Positions 17,607-25,587 of a DNA stretch of 64,000 nt are shown here, piece by piece; the first letter of the stretch is position 1, and each line of letters opens with the position of its first letter. Source of the stretch: Variovorax sp. PAMC26660 (GTDB lineage: Bacteria; Pseudomonadota; Gammaproteobacteria; Burkholderiales; Burkholderiaceae_C). The stretch spans positions 4,083,501-4,147,500 of the forward strand of contig NZ_CP060295.1 in the NCBI RefSeq assembly GCF_014302995.1. The letters run 5' to 3'. Under the pieces are notes generated by a model, which was not told the DNA's origin, made no database searches, and was given only the letters and a program-made list of their open reading frames with translations. Made by a program: the position numbers and the translations under genes.

Positions 17607-18887
17607 ATGAGCCAGCAACAAGACATCCTGCGCGACGCCATGCGCCGCCTCAATCTGACCCGCGACGCGTTCTCCGAACGCCTGGGTGTTCGCCGCCGGG
17701 CACTCGACACCTGGCTGCTGCCAGCCGACTCCGGCGAATCACGGGCCATGCCCGAAATGGTCGGCAAATTCGTCGCCGAAATCCTTCAGCGCGAGGCGCA
17801 AGCCACCGTCGGCGCAGACGACCGCCCACTCGGCCAGCGCATCGCAGCCGAGGGCCGGCCGCACCTGCTGTCGGTGGCGCAGTTCGAGCGCGACAGCCTC
17901 GAAGACCTGTTCCAGGTCGCCGACGTCATGCAGCCCATCGCGCGGCGCCAGAAGGTCACGCGCATCCTCGAAGGCGCTGTCCTCGGCAGCCTCTTCTTCG
18001 AGGCCAGCACCCGCACTCGCGTGAGCTTTGGCGCCGCGTTCTGCCGGCTCGGCGGCACGGTGTGCGACACCACGGGCTTCACCTTCTCGTCGATGGCCAA
18101 GGGCGAATCGATCTACGACACCAGCCGCGTGATGAGCGGTTATGTCGATGCGCTGGTGGTGCGCCACCCTGAGCAAGGTTCGGTGGCCGAGTTCGCACGT
18201 GCCACCAACATCCCGGTCATCAACGCCGGCGACGGGCCGGGCGAGCATCCGAGCCAGGCCATCCTCGATCTGTACACCATCCAGCGCGAGTTCTCGCGCA
18301 TGGGCAAGCTGGTCGACGGCACGCACGTGGCGATGGTGGGCGACCTGAAGTACGGCCGCACGGTGCATTCGCTGATCCGGCTACTGTCGCTGTACCGCGG
18401 GCTGAAGTTCACGCTGATCGCGCCGCCTTCGCTGGAAATGCCGGCCTACCTGCTCGACCTGGTGTCGCGCAACGGCCACGTGATCGAGCAGACCCAATCG
18501 CTCGAGGAAGGCCTGCGCGGTGCGGACGTGGTCTACGCCACCCGCATCCAGAAGGAGCGCTTCGCGGGCGAGGAAATCGAGGGCTACACGCCGGAGTTCC
18601 AGGTGCGCAAGGCGCTGGTCGACACGGTCTGCAAGCCCGACACGATCCTGATGCATCCGTTGCCGCGCGACGGTCGCCCGGGCGCGAACGACCTGAGCAT
18701 CGACCTCAACCACGACCCGCGGCTGGCGATCTTCCGGCAGACGGACAACGGCATTCCCGTGCGGATGGCGCTGTTCGCGGTGCTGATGGGCGTGGAGCAC
18801 CAGGTGGCGCGCTCGATGCGCGATGCCGGCTGGCGCTCGCCTCCGCACATCGGGCCGGACGACGCGGATTTCGACGGGCTGGACTGA
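17607..18887 (+). CDS. Aspartate carbamoyltransferase with N-terminal helix-turn-helix extension
   Basis: A 426-residue protein. Residues about 85-400 are an aspartate/ornithine carbamoyltransferase with the carbamoyl-phosphate loop FFEASTRTRVSF (STRT at 134-137), the SxxKGES-type loop (MAKGES), HPSQAILDL and HPLPR (350-354). Aspartate is favoured over ornithine by overall pattern. Residues about 5-60 form an extra domain resembling a helix-turn-helix (MRRLNLTRDAFSERLGV, RRRALDTWLLP). Normal catalytic chains are about 310 residues. ATG 17607 is preferred over a TTG at 17598. No pyrC or pyrI lies nearby, so this may be a second carbamoyltransferase. Regulation by the palindrome at 17551 is plausible. 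Confidence 0.88.
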   Translation: MSQQQDILRDAMRRLNLTRDAFSERLGVRRRALDTWLLPADSGESRAMPEMVGKFVAEILQREAQATVGADDRPLGQRIAAEGRPHLLSVAQFERDSLEDLFQVADVMQPIARRQKVTRILEGAVLGSLFFEASTRTRVSFGAAFCRLGGTVCDTTGFTFSSMAKGESIYDTSRVMSGYVDALVVRHPEQGSVAEFARATNIPVINAGDGPGEHPSQAILDLYTIQREFSRMGKLVDGTHVAMVGDLKYGRTVHSLIRLLSLYRGLKFTLIAPPSLEMPAYLLDLVSRNGHVIEQTQSLEEGLRGADVVYATRIQKERFAGEEIEGYTPEFQVRKALVDTVCKPDTILMHPLPRDGRPGANDLSIDLNHDPRLAIFRQTDNGIPVRMALFAVLMGVEHQVARSMRDAGWRSPPHIGPDDADFDGLD

Positions 18888-18906
18888 GCCGCGACGGCGG
18901 CAACGC

Positions 18907-19605
18907 TCAGGGCGTTGCCGGTTGCAGGTGCCAGGTCACGGTGAAGTCGAAGGGTGTCCAGCGGCTGACGGTGACGCCCGCCTGCCGCAGGCCGCGCCCG
19001 ATCCAGGTGTTGCAGGTCTCGAAGAGGTTGTAGCCGCCCTCGGCTTCGTAGAAGGCGTCCTGGTTGTCGTAGTGCGCGCCTGCAATGGGCGTCGCGCGGC
19101 CCGAGGGCAACGTGCGTTGCACATAGCCGACCAGTTGCGCGTACTGGCCCTGCGACAGCGGCAGGTTGAAAGCACCGCGCCCCAGTTGCCCGCGCTGCAG
19201 GTAACTCACATGCATCAGCGAGCGGTTGCCGCCCGACAGCGCACCGAAGGCGCGCGAGGCCGTCAGGTCGGCCCAGGTGGGCGTGTTCAGGTAGAACTCG
19301 CGGTCGCCCCAGCCGATGGCGATGAACTCGGCGTCCGGCGGCACGGCGCGAAAGTCCGCGAGCGGAAAAAGCTGCTGCCAGTCGACGGTGGCCGAGCGGA
19401 CCGGGAACACGTAGTCGGTGTGCACGCCATTGCTCAACACCCAGGCCTGCACCTCGGGTGCATTCGCTGCGATGGCGTCCGAAGGCTTGTTGGCATTGGC
19501 GGGCCACAGCACCAGCGCGCTGGCCGTGGCGACATAAAGCCCGACCAAGGCCACCAATCCCAGCAGTGTGAATGCGATGCGCTTGAGCCAGCGTTTGATG
19601 ATCAT
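18907..19605 (-). CDS. DUF2459 / TIGR02117 family membrane-anchored protein
   Basis: A 232-residue protein with one N-terminal membrane segment (TLLGLVALVGLYVATASALV) after a basic start. The rest matches the TIGR02117/DUF2459 pattern, with SNGVHTDYVFPV, GWGDREFYLNTPTW, HVSYLQ and FETCNTWIGRGLRQAG. The conserved H and C residues suggest a papain-like or transglutaminase-like enzyme, but no activity is established to my knowledge. ATG 19605 lies 11 bases after the dinB stop on the same strand, so it is probably co-transcribed with dinB. Confidence 0.85.
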   Translation of the reverse strand: MIIKRWLKRIAFTLLGLVALVGLYVATASALVLWPANANKPSDAIAANAPEVQAWVLSNGVHTDYVFPVRSATVDWQQLFPLADFRAVPPDAEFIAIGWGDREFYLNTPTWADLTASRAFGALSGGNRSLMHVSYLQRGQLGRGAFNLPLSQGQYAQLVGYVQRTLPSGRATPIAGAHYDNQDAFYEAEGGYNLFETCNTWIGRGLRQAGVTVSRWTPFDFTVTWHLQPATP

Positions 19606-19616
19606 GGTGTCGAGGT

Positions 19617-20864
19617 TCAGAAAAGCGATGCGGTGGTCGATGTCGACTCCGCAGTCGTGCGTTGCCCGCCCGCACCTGCCGGTGCCAGCGCCTCGGGGCT
19701 GCCGGCCTTGGCGAGCGCGCCCACGCGCACGCCCAGCAAGCGCAAGGGGCGCTCCAGCGGCACGCGCTTGAGGCATTGCCCACCGACCTGCCGGATGGTC
19801 TTCCCGTCGTCGGTGAAGCGGTCGATGGTCTGGTCGCGGGTGGCGATCTTGAAGTCGTCGTAGCGCAGCTTGATGCCGATGGTCTTGCCCACGTAGCCCT
19901 TGCGCTGCAGGTCTTCGGCCAGCTTCTCGCACAGGTGGGTGAAGATGGCGCCCAGCTCGGCGCGGTCGCGCACCGCATGCAGGTCGCGGTCGAAGGTGGT
20001 CTCGCGGCTCATCGAGACGGGTTCGCTCTCGGTCACCACCGGTCGGTTGTCGCGGCCCCAGGACACCTCGTGCATCCACGCGCCGGTGGCCTTGCCGAAG
20101 GTGGCAACGAGCCAGTCTCGGTCGCGTGCCGCAAGTTGGCCCACGGTCTCGATGCCGAAGCGCTTGAGTTTTTCGTCGGCCTTGGGGCCGATGCCGTTCA
20201 CCTTGCGGCAGGGCAGCGGCCAGATGCGCGTTTCGAGGTCGTTCTCATAAACGACCGAGATGCCGTTGGGCTTGTTGAACTCGCTCGCCATCTTGGCGAT
20301 GAGCTTGTTGGGTGCCACGCCGATGGAGCAGGTCAGGCCGGTGTTGTCGAAGATGGCTTTCTGCAGCAGCCACGCCAGCGAACGCCCGCCGTCGCGCTGG
20401 CCGCCGGGCACGTCGGTGAAGTCGATGTACACCTCGTCCACGCCGCGGTCTTCCATCAGCGGCGCGACCTCCAGGATGACTTGCTTGAAGGCGCGCGAGA
20501 AGCGACGGTATTCATCGAAGTCCACTGGCAGGATGATGGCCAGCGGGCACAGCTTGGCGGCCTTCATGAGCCCCATGGCCGAGCCCACGCCGTACTGGCG
20601 CGCGGCGTAGGTGGCGGTGGTGATCACGCCGCGGCCTGTGTAGTCCTTGAGCAGCGGAAACGAGTCGACCGGAATGTCGGCCAGCGTGCCGCCTTCGGGC
20701 AGGTTGCGGATGGCCTCGTCCACGCGTCGACGCCCGCCGCCGATCACCACGGGCAGGCCCTTGAGCTGCGGATAGCGCAGCAACTCGACCGACGCGTAGA
20801 AGGCGTCCATGTCGAGGTGGGCGATGCGGCGGATTGGTGGGGCTGACGGGGGCTGGGAACTCAC
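19617..20864 (-). CDS. dinB: DNA polymerase IV (Y-family translesion polymerase)
   Basis: A 415-residue Y-family DNA polymerase. Catalytic acidic residues are D18 (HLDMDAFYASVE), D143 and E144 (GVDEVYID). The little-finger domain runs from about residue 270, and LERPLRLLGVRVG near the C-terminus is typical. Compared with Escherichia coli DinB there is an insert of about 30 residues after the VVIGGG turn, rich in charged residues, as seen in other Comamonadaceae. The C-terminus ends with a Thr/Ser-rich tail rather than a clear clamp-binding motif. No LexA box was recognised upstream. Confidence 0.94.
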   Translation of the reverse strand: MSSQPPSAPPIRRIAHLDMDAFYASVELLRYPQLKGLPVVIGGGRRRVDEAIRNLPEGGTLADIPVDSFPLLKDYTGRGVITTATYAARQYGVGSAMGLMKAAKLCPLAIILPVDFDEYRRFSRAFKQVILEVAPLMEDRGVDEVYIDFTDVPGGQRDGGRSLAWLLQKAIFDNTGLTCSIGVAPNKLIAKMASEFNKPNGISVVYENDLETRIWPLPCRKVNGIGPKADEKLKRFGIETVGQLAARDRDWLVATFGKATGAWMHEVSWGRDNRPVVTESEPVSMSRETTFDRDLHAVRDRAELGAIFTHLCEKLAEDLQRKGYVGKTIGIKLRYDDFKIATRDQTIDRFTDDGKTIRQVGGQCLKRVPLERPLRLLGVRVGALAKAGSPEALAPAGAGGQRTTAESTSTTASLF

Positions 20865-20981
20865 GGAAACGATTGTCTCGCGGCTTGGGCGGTCATGCCT
20901 GTCCGGGGGCTCAGTTCCGGCGATGTTTGGCTTTGTGTTTTTGTTTTGGGCGTTGCTGTTTCGGGTGCGGGTTCGGGTTCA

Positions 20982-21232
20982 TTCGGGGCTTGTGCGAATG
21001 ACGCCAGGTGCTCCCCTCCGCGAATGTCCCCCGCTTCGCTCCTCCTTTATTTCGCTGCGGGGAGCACCTGGCGTCATTCGCACTTGGACACGCTGCTGTT
21101 GATCCTGCGATCACCGACCGCTCCGAATAACGCTCACGTCGATACGGGGCTCTTTTTCGCGAAATAAAGGAGGAGCGAAGCGGGGGACATTCGCGAAAAA
21201 GAGCACCGTGTCGGCGTGAGCGACGCCCTGAA
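20982..21232. repeat. Paired-hairpin interspersed repeat, copy 3
   Basis: A 251-base element in the same orientation as copy 2. Hairpin B arms are at 20992-21016 and 21059-21083, a perfect 25-base inverted repeat. Hairpin A arms are at 21131-21157 and 21196-21222 with three mismatches. The hairpin loops hold the shared core in opposite orientations. The spacer (21084-21130) contains TTGATC-CTGC-GATCA. The outer ends are TTCGGGG and CCCTGAA. The element fills most of the 386-base gap between dinB and the YiiX-like gene; the remaining 117 bases next to dinB are GT-rich on the plus strand and show no gene. Confidence 0.92.
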
Positions 21233-21250
21233 TAACAGCGCCCCAACCCT

Positions 21251-21865
21251 TCAGCGCGTCTCAACAGTCGCGAGCAATGGCGACTCGAACATCGCCACAG
21301 GCGAGATCACCGGTTCATTCATCGGCACCTTGTCGCCATAACGCTCGCGCATCTTGGCGCGCACCGCCGGGTCCGTCAGATTGAACTCGCGGATCTTCTG
21401 CAGCTCGCCGATGCGGATGCCCAGCGCGCGCTGATAGAGCTTCCACACAAGTTCGGAACAGTAGATGCGCTGGTCCGACCACTCGAAGGTCAGGTCGTAC
21501 GGACGGCCCGCGAAGTCCGAGGTCTTCGCATGCAGGCGCGCCACGGCGGCGGGTGTCAGCAGCTTGTCGGCATCGCGCAGGCGCTTGACCACATAGTGCC
21601 CGCCGTTGCCGCGCGCCGTCCATTGCGCGAGCGGCGTGTAGCGCACCGTCGATACGGCCTCGAACACATAGGGCTTGCCATCGCGCAGCAGCACGATGCC
21701 CATGTGGCTGTAGCGCGAACCGGTGGCGCGCTGCACCGCCACGCTCTGTGCCGAGCGCGAGGTGTGGAAGATGATGTCGCCGTCTTTCAGCGTGGCTGCG
21801 GCATGGCCTGTGCTGCAGAAAAGAACGGACAGGAACAGCGCGAGCGCGGCGGGGAGCTTGGTCAT
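21251..21865 (-). CDS. YiiX/YebB-like NlpC/P60-type cysteine hydrolase
   Basis: A 204-residue secreted protein of the YiiX (permuted papain-like) family. A signal peptide ends near GHAAA. The catalytic-type His is in SRYSHMGIVL and the Cys in RIYCSELVWKLY, with LKDGDIIFHTS at the start of the fold. These residues define the permuted NlpC/P60 arrangement in which His precedes Cys. Start ATG 21865. It lies after the TRAP permease genes on the same strand with 32 bases between, so it may share their transcript. The substrate is unknown; lipid or peptide amide bonds are known for relatives. Confidence 0.85.
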   Translation of the reverse strand: MTKLPAALALFLSVLFCSTGHAAATLKDGDIIFHTSRSAQSVAVQRATGSRYSHMGIVLLRDGKPYVFEAVSTVRYTPLAQWTARGNGGHYVVKRLRDADKLLTPAAVARLHAKTSDFAGRPYDLTFEWSDQRIYCSELVWKLYQRALGIRIGELQKIREFNLTDPAVRAKMRERYGDKVPMNEPVISPVAMFESPLLATVETR

Positions 21866-21897
21866 GGTGCCGCGCATTGTCCGGCACGTGCGGGCCC

Positions 21898-23391
21898 TTA
21901 TTTTTCCTCGGGCGGCACGGTGCTGTCGCCCGCATCGGGTGGTGGTGCCATCTCGCGCATGAGCCGGTCGAGCGCTTCCTCGTTCATCGGCTCGGCCGGT
22001 GCCAGCGCGGTCGGCGAAGTGCGCAGCCAGCGCGTCGTTTGCGGCAACGCCATCACGCCGGCAGTCACTGCGGCGAGCACGGCCAGATAGGGAATCAACG
22101 AGCACGCGATGGCCGCCACCGGCGGGCGCGGCGCAACCTGGCCGCGCGCGAGCACCAGCGCATAGCCGAAGGGCGGCAGCAGAAAGCCCGCCTGCAGCAC
22201 CAGCAATGTGAGCGTGGCAATCCATGCCGCGTCGTCGAGCTGTGCCAGCACCGGCGGCATCACGATGGGCACGATCAGGAAGATCAGCTCGAAGGCATCG
22301 AGCACGAAGGCGCAGGCCAGCAGCACGGCCAGCACCACCATGAGCCCGAGCATCGGATGGCCCTGCAGCGACAGCATGAGCCGCGCGATCAGCCCGTCGG
22401 TGCCGAAGCCGCGCAGCAGCAACGAGAAGGTGGTGGCCGCCGCCAGCAGTGCATACAGAGCGCCGGTGAGTGCCATCGCATCGTCGAGCACCTGCCACAG
22501 CACCGGGCGCGTGAGCTGGCGCGACACCAGGCCCCAGCCCAGCAACATCACGCAGGCGGCGGCCGCTCCCTCGACTGCGCGCACCCTGCCGATGGTCACC
22601 AGCACCAGCAGCGCACCGATCAGCAGGGGCACGAGCAGCAGCGTCAAGCCTTCGCGCCGGTCGATCGGTTCGCGCTGCGCGCTCGGCAAGGGCTTGCGCC
22701 GCGCACCGAACCACGCGACCGCGAGCCAGCCGAGCAGCAGCGCCGCCGCGGGCACCAGCGCGGCCTGCAGGATGTCCTGCGTGTTGACGATGCGGTTGGC
22801 GGCACCGGCGGCGGCCGTGGGCAGCGACAGCTCGCGCGCCATGTTCACGCCCTCGGTGTGTGCGCGCAGCATCGCATCGCCGAGCAACAGCAGCACCAGC
22901 GAGGGCGGCACGATCACGCCCAGTGTGCTGGTGACTGCAACGAGCGCGGTGCGCCGGTCGGCCGGCAGGCCCTCGCGCGCCCAGCCCTTGCCGGCGGTGC
23001 GCGCCAACGTGAGCAGGCTGGCACCCACCGAGCCGTTCATCGGCGCGAGCATCAGGCCCAGCAGCATGCCGGCCAGCTCCGGCGCGGCGCGTGGCACGAC
23101 GAAAGCCAGCAGCTTGCGCAGGCCGTTGTACAGGTGCTCGGCCAGCGCCAGCCGGTTGAGCAGCGCACCGACCAGCGCATAGAGCGCCAGGGCTTGCAGC
23201 AGGTCGTGCTCCAGCAGGCCGACGATGCGCCACGGCAGGTTCTGCAGCAGCGCGACATCGAAGGCACCGAGCGCCAACCCCGCCACCGCGCCCAACGTGC
23301 ACACGCCCAGCAGCACGGCGTAGGTCGGCCAGCCGGTGGTCATCATCAGCACCAGGGCCAGCGCGAGCAGTGCGAGTCCGATCCAGGCCAT
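21898..23391 (-). CDS. TRAP transporter large permease subunit (DctM type)
   Basis: A 497-residue polytopic membrane protein with about 12 hydrophobic segments, matching the large subunit of TRAP transporters, which import carboxylates using the sodium or proton gradient. Family marks are MLLGLMLAPMNGSVGASLLTLAR, GVIVPPSLVLLLLGD and the second-half repeat DAFELIFLIVPIVMPPV. It begins six bases after the small-subunit stop. The periplasmic DctP receptor is not encoded nearby. A hydrophilic acidic tail of about 40 residues follows the last membrane segment. Confidence 0.88.
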   Translation of the reverse strand: MAWIGLALLALALVLMMTTGWPTYAVLLGVCTLGAVAGLALGAFDVALLQNLPWRIVGLLEHDLLQALALYALVGALLNRLALAEHLYNGLRKLLAFVVPRAAPELAGMLLGLMLAPMNGSVGASLLTLARTAGKGWAREGLPADRRTALVAVTSTLGVIVPPSLVLLLLGDAMLRAHTEGVNMARELSLPTAAAGAANRIVNTQDILQAALVPAAALLLGWLAVAWFGARRKPLPSAQREPIDRREGLTLLLVPLLIGALLVLVTIGRVRAVEGAAAACVMLLGWGLVSRQLTRPVLWQVLDDAMALTGALYALLAAATTFSLLLRGFGTDGLIARLMLSLQGHPMLGLMVVLAVLLACAFVLDAFELIFLIVPIVMPPVLAQLDDAAWIATLTLLVLQAGFLLPPFGYALVLARGQVAPRPPVAAIACSLIPYLAVLAAVTAGVMALPQTTRWLRTSPTALAPAEPMNEEALDRLMREMAPPPDAGDSTVPPEEK

Positions 23392-23397
23392 CTGTGC

Positions 23398-23922
23398 CTA
23401 TGCGGGCCTGCTGCGTTCGTGCCAGAGGTCGAGCGCGCTCTGCACGGCCAGCAGCACGGCGAGCAACAGCAGCGCGACCTTGATCATGAAATAGCCCGGA
23501 TTGAAGGTGTCGGGGAACAGCTCCATCGCCATCACCGCGCGCACCACCGGCACGGTGGCCGTCACGATCAGGAACAACGCCCATGGCAGCACGCACAGCG
23601 CCGCGCCGATGCGGCGCAGCCGCGCGAAGCGGCCGGTGGTGTCGGCGGCCAGATCAGGCCGGGCCACGAGGTGCGCGCCGCGCCGCCCCGCATGCCGCAG
23701 CGCCACCGCCACATAGAGCGCGAACAGCCATTGCGCCAGGTCATTGGCCTGCGTCGGGCCGTTGCCCGAACCGGCGAGGTCGCGCAGCGGCCATTGCAGG
23801 AAGAGCAGCAGCGCAATGGCAATGGCGAGCGGCATCGCGGCGCGGTCGATCAGGTCGAGCACGCGCAGCGTCGGCGGTGGTTGAGGTGTTTCGGGTAGAT
23901 CGGTGTCGATGGGCGGCATCAT
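23398..23922 (-). CDS. TRAP transporter small permease subunit (DctQ type)
   Basis: A 174-residue membrane protein with four hydrophobic segments, typical of DctQ. An N-terminal Pro-rich stretch precedes the first helix. Features include WPLRDLAGSGNGPTQAND and ALRHAGRRGAHLVARPDL, resembling the conserved cytoplasmic loop where DctQ proteins carry an H-hydrophobic pattern. It is directly upstream of the large subunit, with six bases between. It is divergent from a glycolipid-binding domain gene. Without a receptor gene the substrate cannot be guessed. Confidence 0.8.
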   Translation of the reverse strand: MMPPIDTDLPETPQPPPTLRVLDLIDRAAMPLAIAIALLLFLQWPLRDLAGSGNGPTQANDLAQWLFALYVAVALRHAGRRGAHLVARPDLAADTTGRFARLRRIGAALCVLPWALFLIVTATVPVVRAVMAMELFPDTFNPGYFMIKVALLLLAVLLAVQSALDLWHERSRPA

Positions 23923-24017
23923 GCGCCGCTGACGCTAGCCCCCGAACCTGACTGCCACCTGCGATGACGAAGGGGCAAGACTTGCGCACTGCAGCATGCC
24001 GGTCCATCATCCGCGCC

Positions 24018-24581
24018 ATGCAAACCGTCGCCTCCATTCTTTGGCGCAGGCTCGATGCACCGGGCCACGACGCCTGTCGTCTCGAACGCAACGCTTCGGC
24101 CTGGCAACTCGATGGCGCCGCCGTGTTCCGCATGGAAGACGGCCGCATCGGCCAGTTGCACTACCGCGTGCGCTGCGACCTGCACTGGCACACGCAATGG
24201 GGCACCGTGCGCGGCTGGCTCGGCGAAGCGGCCATCGACCTGTCGATCACCCGCGATGCGCGCGGCCACTGGAAGCTCAACGACGAAGCCGTGTCCGACA
24301 TGTCGCACTGTGTCGACCTCGACCTGGGCTTCACGCCCGCCACGAACCTGCTGCAACTGCGGCGGCTCAACCTTGAGAAAGGCGAGAGCGCCGATGCACC
24401 GGCAGCATGGGTCGACCTGGACGGCGGTGGCGTGCTGAGTGAACTCATGCAGCGCTACGAGCGGCGCAGCGAGAGCGAGTACGCCTACGAGGCGAAGCGC
24501 TTCGACTATGCGCAGGTGCTGGTCGTCACGCCGGACGGCTTCGTGAAGGACTACCCCCGTCTCTGGACTGCAGAGCGCTGA
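24018..24581 (+). CDS. Putative glycolipid-binding domain protein
   Basis: A 187-residue soluble protein matching the putative glycolipid-binding family (first described as Pseudomonas PA1994-like), with LHYRVRCDLHWHTQWGTV, LSITRDARGHWKLND, CVDLDLGFTPATNLLQLRRL and the ending FVKDYPRLW. The fold is a lipoprotein-carrier-like half barrel by family knowledge. ATG 24018 is chosen because MQTVASILWRRLD begins the conserved part. Its stop lies four bases from the convergent Bug stop. Cellular role unknown. Confidence 0.82.
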   Translation: MQTVASILWRRLDAPGHDACRLERNASAWQLDGAAVFRMEDGRIGQLHYRVRCDLHWHTQWGTVRGWLGEAAIDLSITRDARGHWKLNDEAVSDMSHCVDLDLGFTPATNLLQLRRLNLEKGESADAPAAWVDLDGGGVLSELMQRYERRSESEYAYEAKRFDYAQVLVVTPDGFVKDYPRLWTAER

Positions 24582-24585
24582 TCAG

Positions 24586-25587
24586 TCAGTCGAACTGCGA
24601 CCGGTCGCCCGCCACCAGCTCGCGGTTGCGCCGACGGTCGATGGTGATTTCGTGTGCGAAGTCTTCGATGCTGCCGCCAGCCGGCAGGTTGTAGGCGCCA
24701 CGCAAACGCGCAAGCACGGCGTCGCCGCGCAGCACGCGGTTGATCTCCATGTTGAGCCGCTGCACCACCGAAGCCGGCGTGCGCGCCGGCGCGAAGATGC
24801 CGAACAGCGAATCGCGATTCGCCTTCTCGAAGCCCAGTTCCGCGAGCGTCGGCACCGCAGGCAGCGCCTCGATGCGTGCAGGCGCGCCGACCGCCAGCGC
24901 CTGAAAGCGGCCGCCCTCGATGTACTGCAACTGCTGCGCAGCCACGTTGGTCGACAGCACCTCGAACTGCCCGCCGAGCGCATCGTTGAGCTGCGGACCG
25001 CCGCCCTGGTAGGGGATGTGCGTGATGTCGGTGCGGCTTTGCATGCGCACCTGCGCGAGCACCATGTGGCCGATGGTCGCCACGCCCGAGGTGGCCCAGC
25101 GCACCGCCCCGGGTTGGCTGCGCGCACGCGCGATCAGCTCGCCGAAGCCGCGGCCGGCGAAGGCCGGCGTGCCGACCACCAGCACCGGCGTGCGCATCAC
25201 GCTGGCCACGGGCGCGAAGGCGCGCAGCGGGTCGTAGGGCACGCGGGCGATCAGCGGATGCAATGTGAGCGGGCTGATGGCGGAAAAGGCCAGCGTGCAG
25301 CCGTCGGGCGTGGCACGCGCGAGTGCATCCATGCCGAGGCTGCCGCCCGCGCCGGGGCGGTTCTCGATCAGCACCGGCACGCCGAGCGATTGCGACAGCG
25401 GATCGGCCAGCACGCGCGCCATGCCGTCGCTCACGCCGCCGGGCGGGTAGACCACGATCAGGCGCACTGGCCGATTGGGCCAGGGTGATGGCGCTGCGTA
25501 AGACAGCCGCGGCATCGCGCACACAGCCGCCAACCCCGCGCCCACGCGGCGCATGAAGTGGCGGCGCTGGAGCGGTGGCACGGTCAT
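24586..25587 (-). CDS. Bug/TctC-family periplasmic carboxylate receptor
   Basis: A 333-residue Bug-family receptor with leader LQRRHFMRRVGAGLAAVCAM, which contains RRHFM and could be a Tat signal, then PNRPVRLIVVYPPGGVSDGMAR. THIPYQGGGPQL is the second-lobe motif. Its ATG (25585-25587) overlaps the stop of the LysR gene as ATGA, so regulator and receptor are translationally coupled. This suggests the LysR senses or controls handling of the ligand of this receptor. No membrane transporter subunit is adjacent. Confidence 0.92.
   Translation of the reverse strand: MTVPPLQRRHFMRRVGAGLAAVCAMPRLSYAAPSPWPNRPVRLIVVYPPGGVSDGMARVLADPLSQSLGVPVLIENRPGAGGSLGMDALARATPDGCTLAFSAISPLTLHPLIARVPYDPLRAFAPVASVMRTPVLVVGTPAFAGRGFGELIARARSQPGAVRWATSGVATIGHMVLAQVRMQSRTDITHIPYQGGGPQLNDALGGQFEVLSTNVAAQQLQYIEGGRFQALAVGAPARIEALPAVPTLAELGFEKANRDSLFGIFAPARTPASVVQRLNMEINRVLRGDAVLARLRGAYNLPAGGSIEDFAHEITIDRRRNRELVAGDRSQFD

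Noticed and set aside
20895..21167. Short open frames within the paired-hairpin repeats (for example with the words SPASLLLY or CPPLRSSFI)
   Set aside because: The same words occur in every repeat copy in several frames because the core is repeated. They have no ribosome sites and reflect structure, not protein.
21877..23898. A 673-codon plus-strand frame opposite the TRAP permease genes
   Set aside because: The translation is a Gln/His/Arg-rich shadow. The minus strand encodes recognisable DctM and DctQ proteins with membrane segments.
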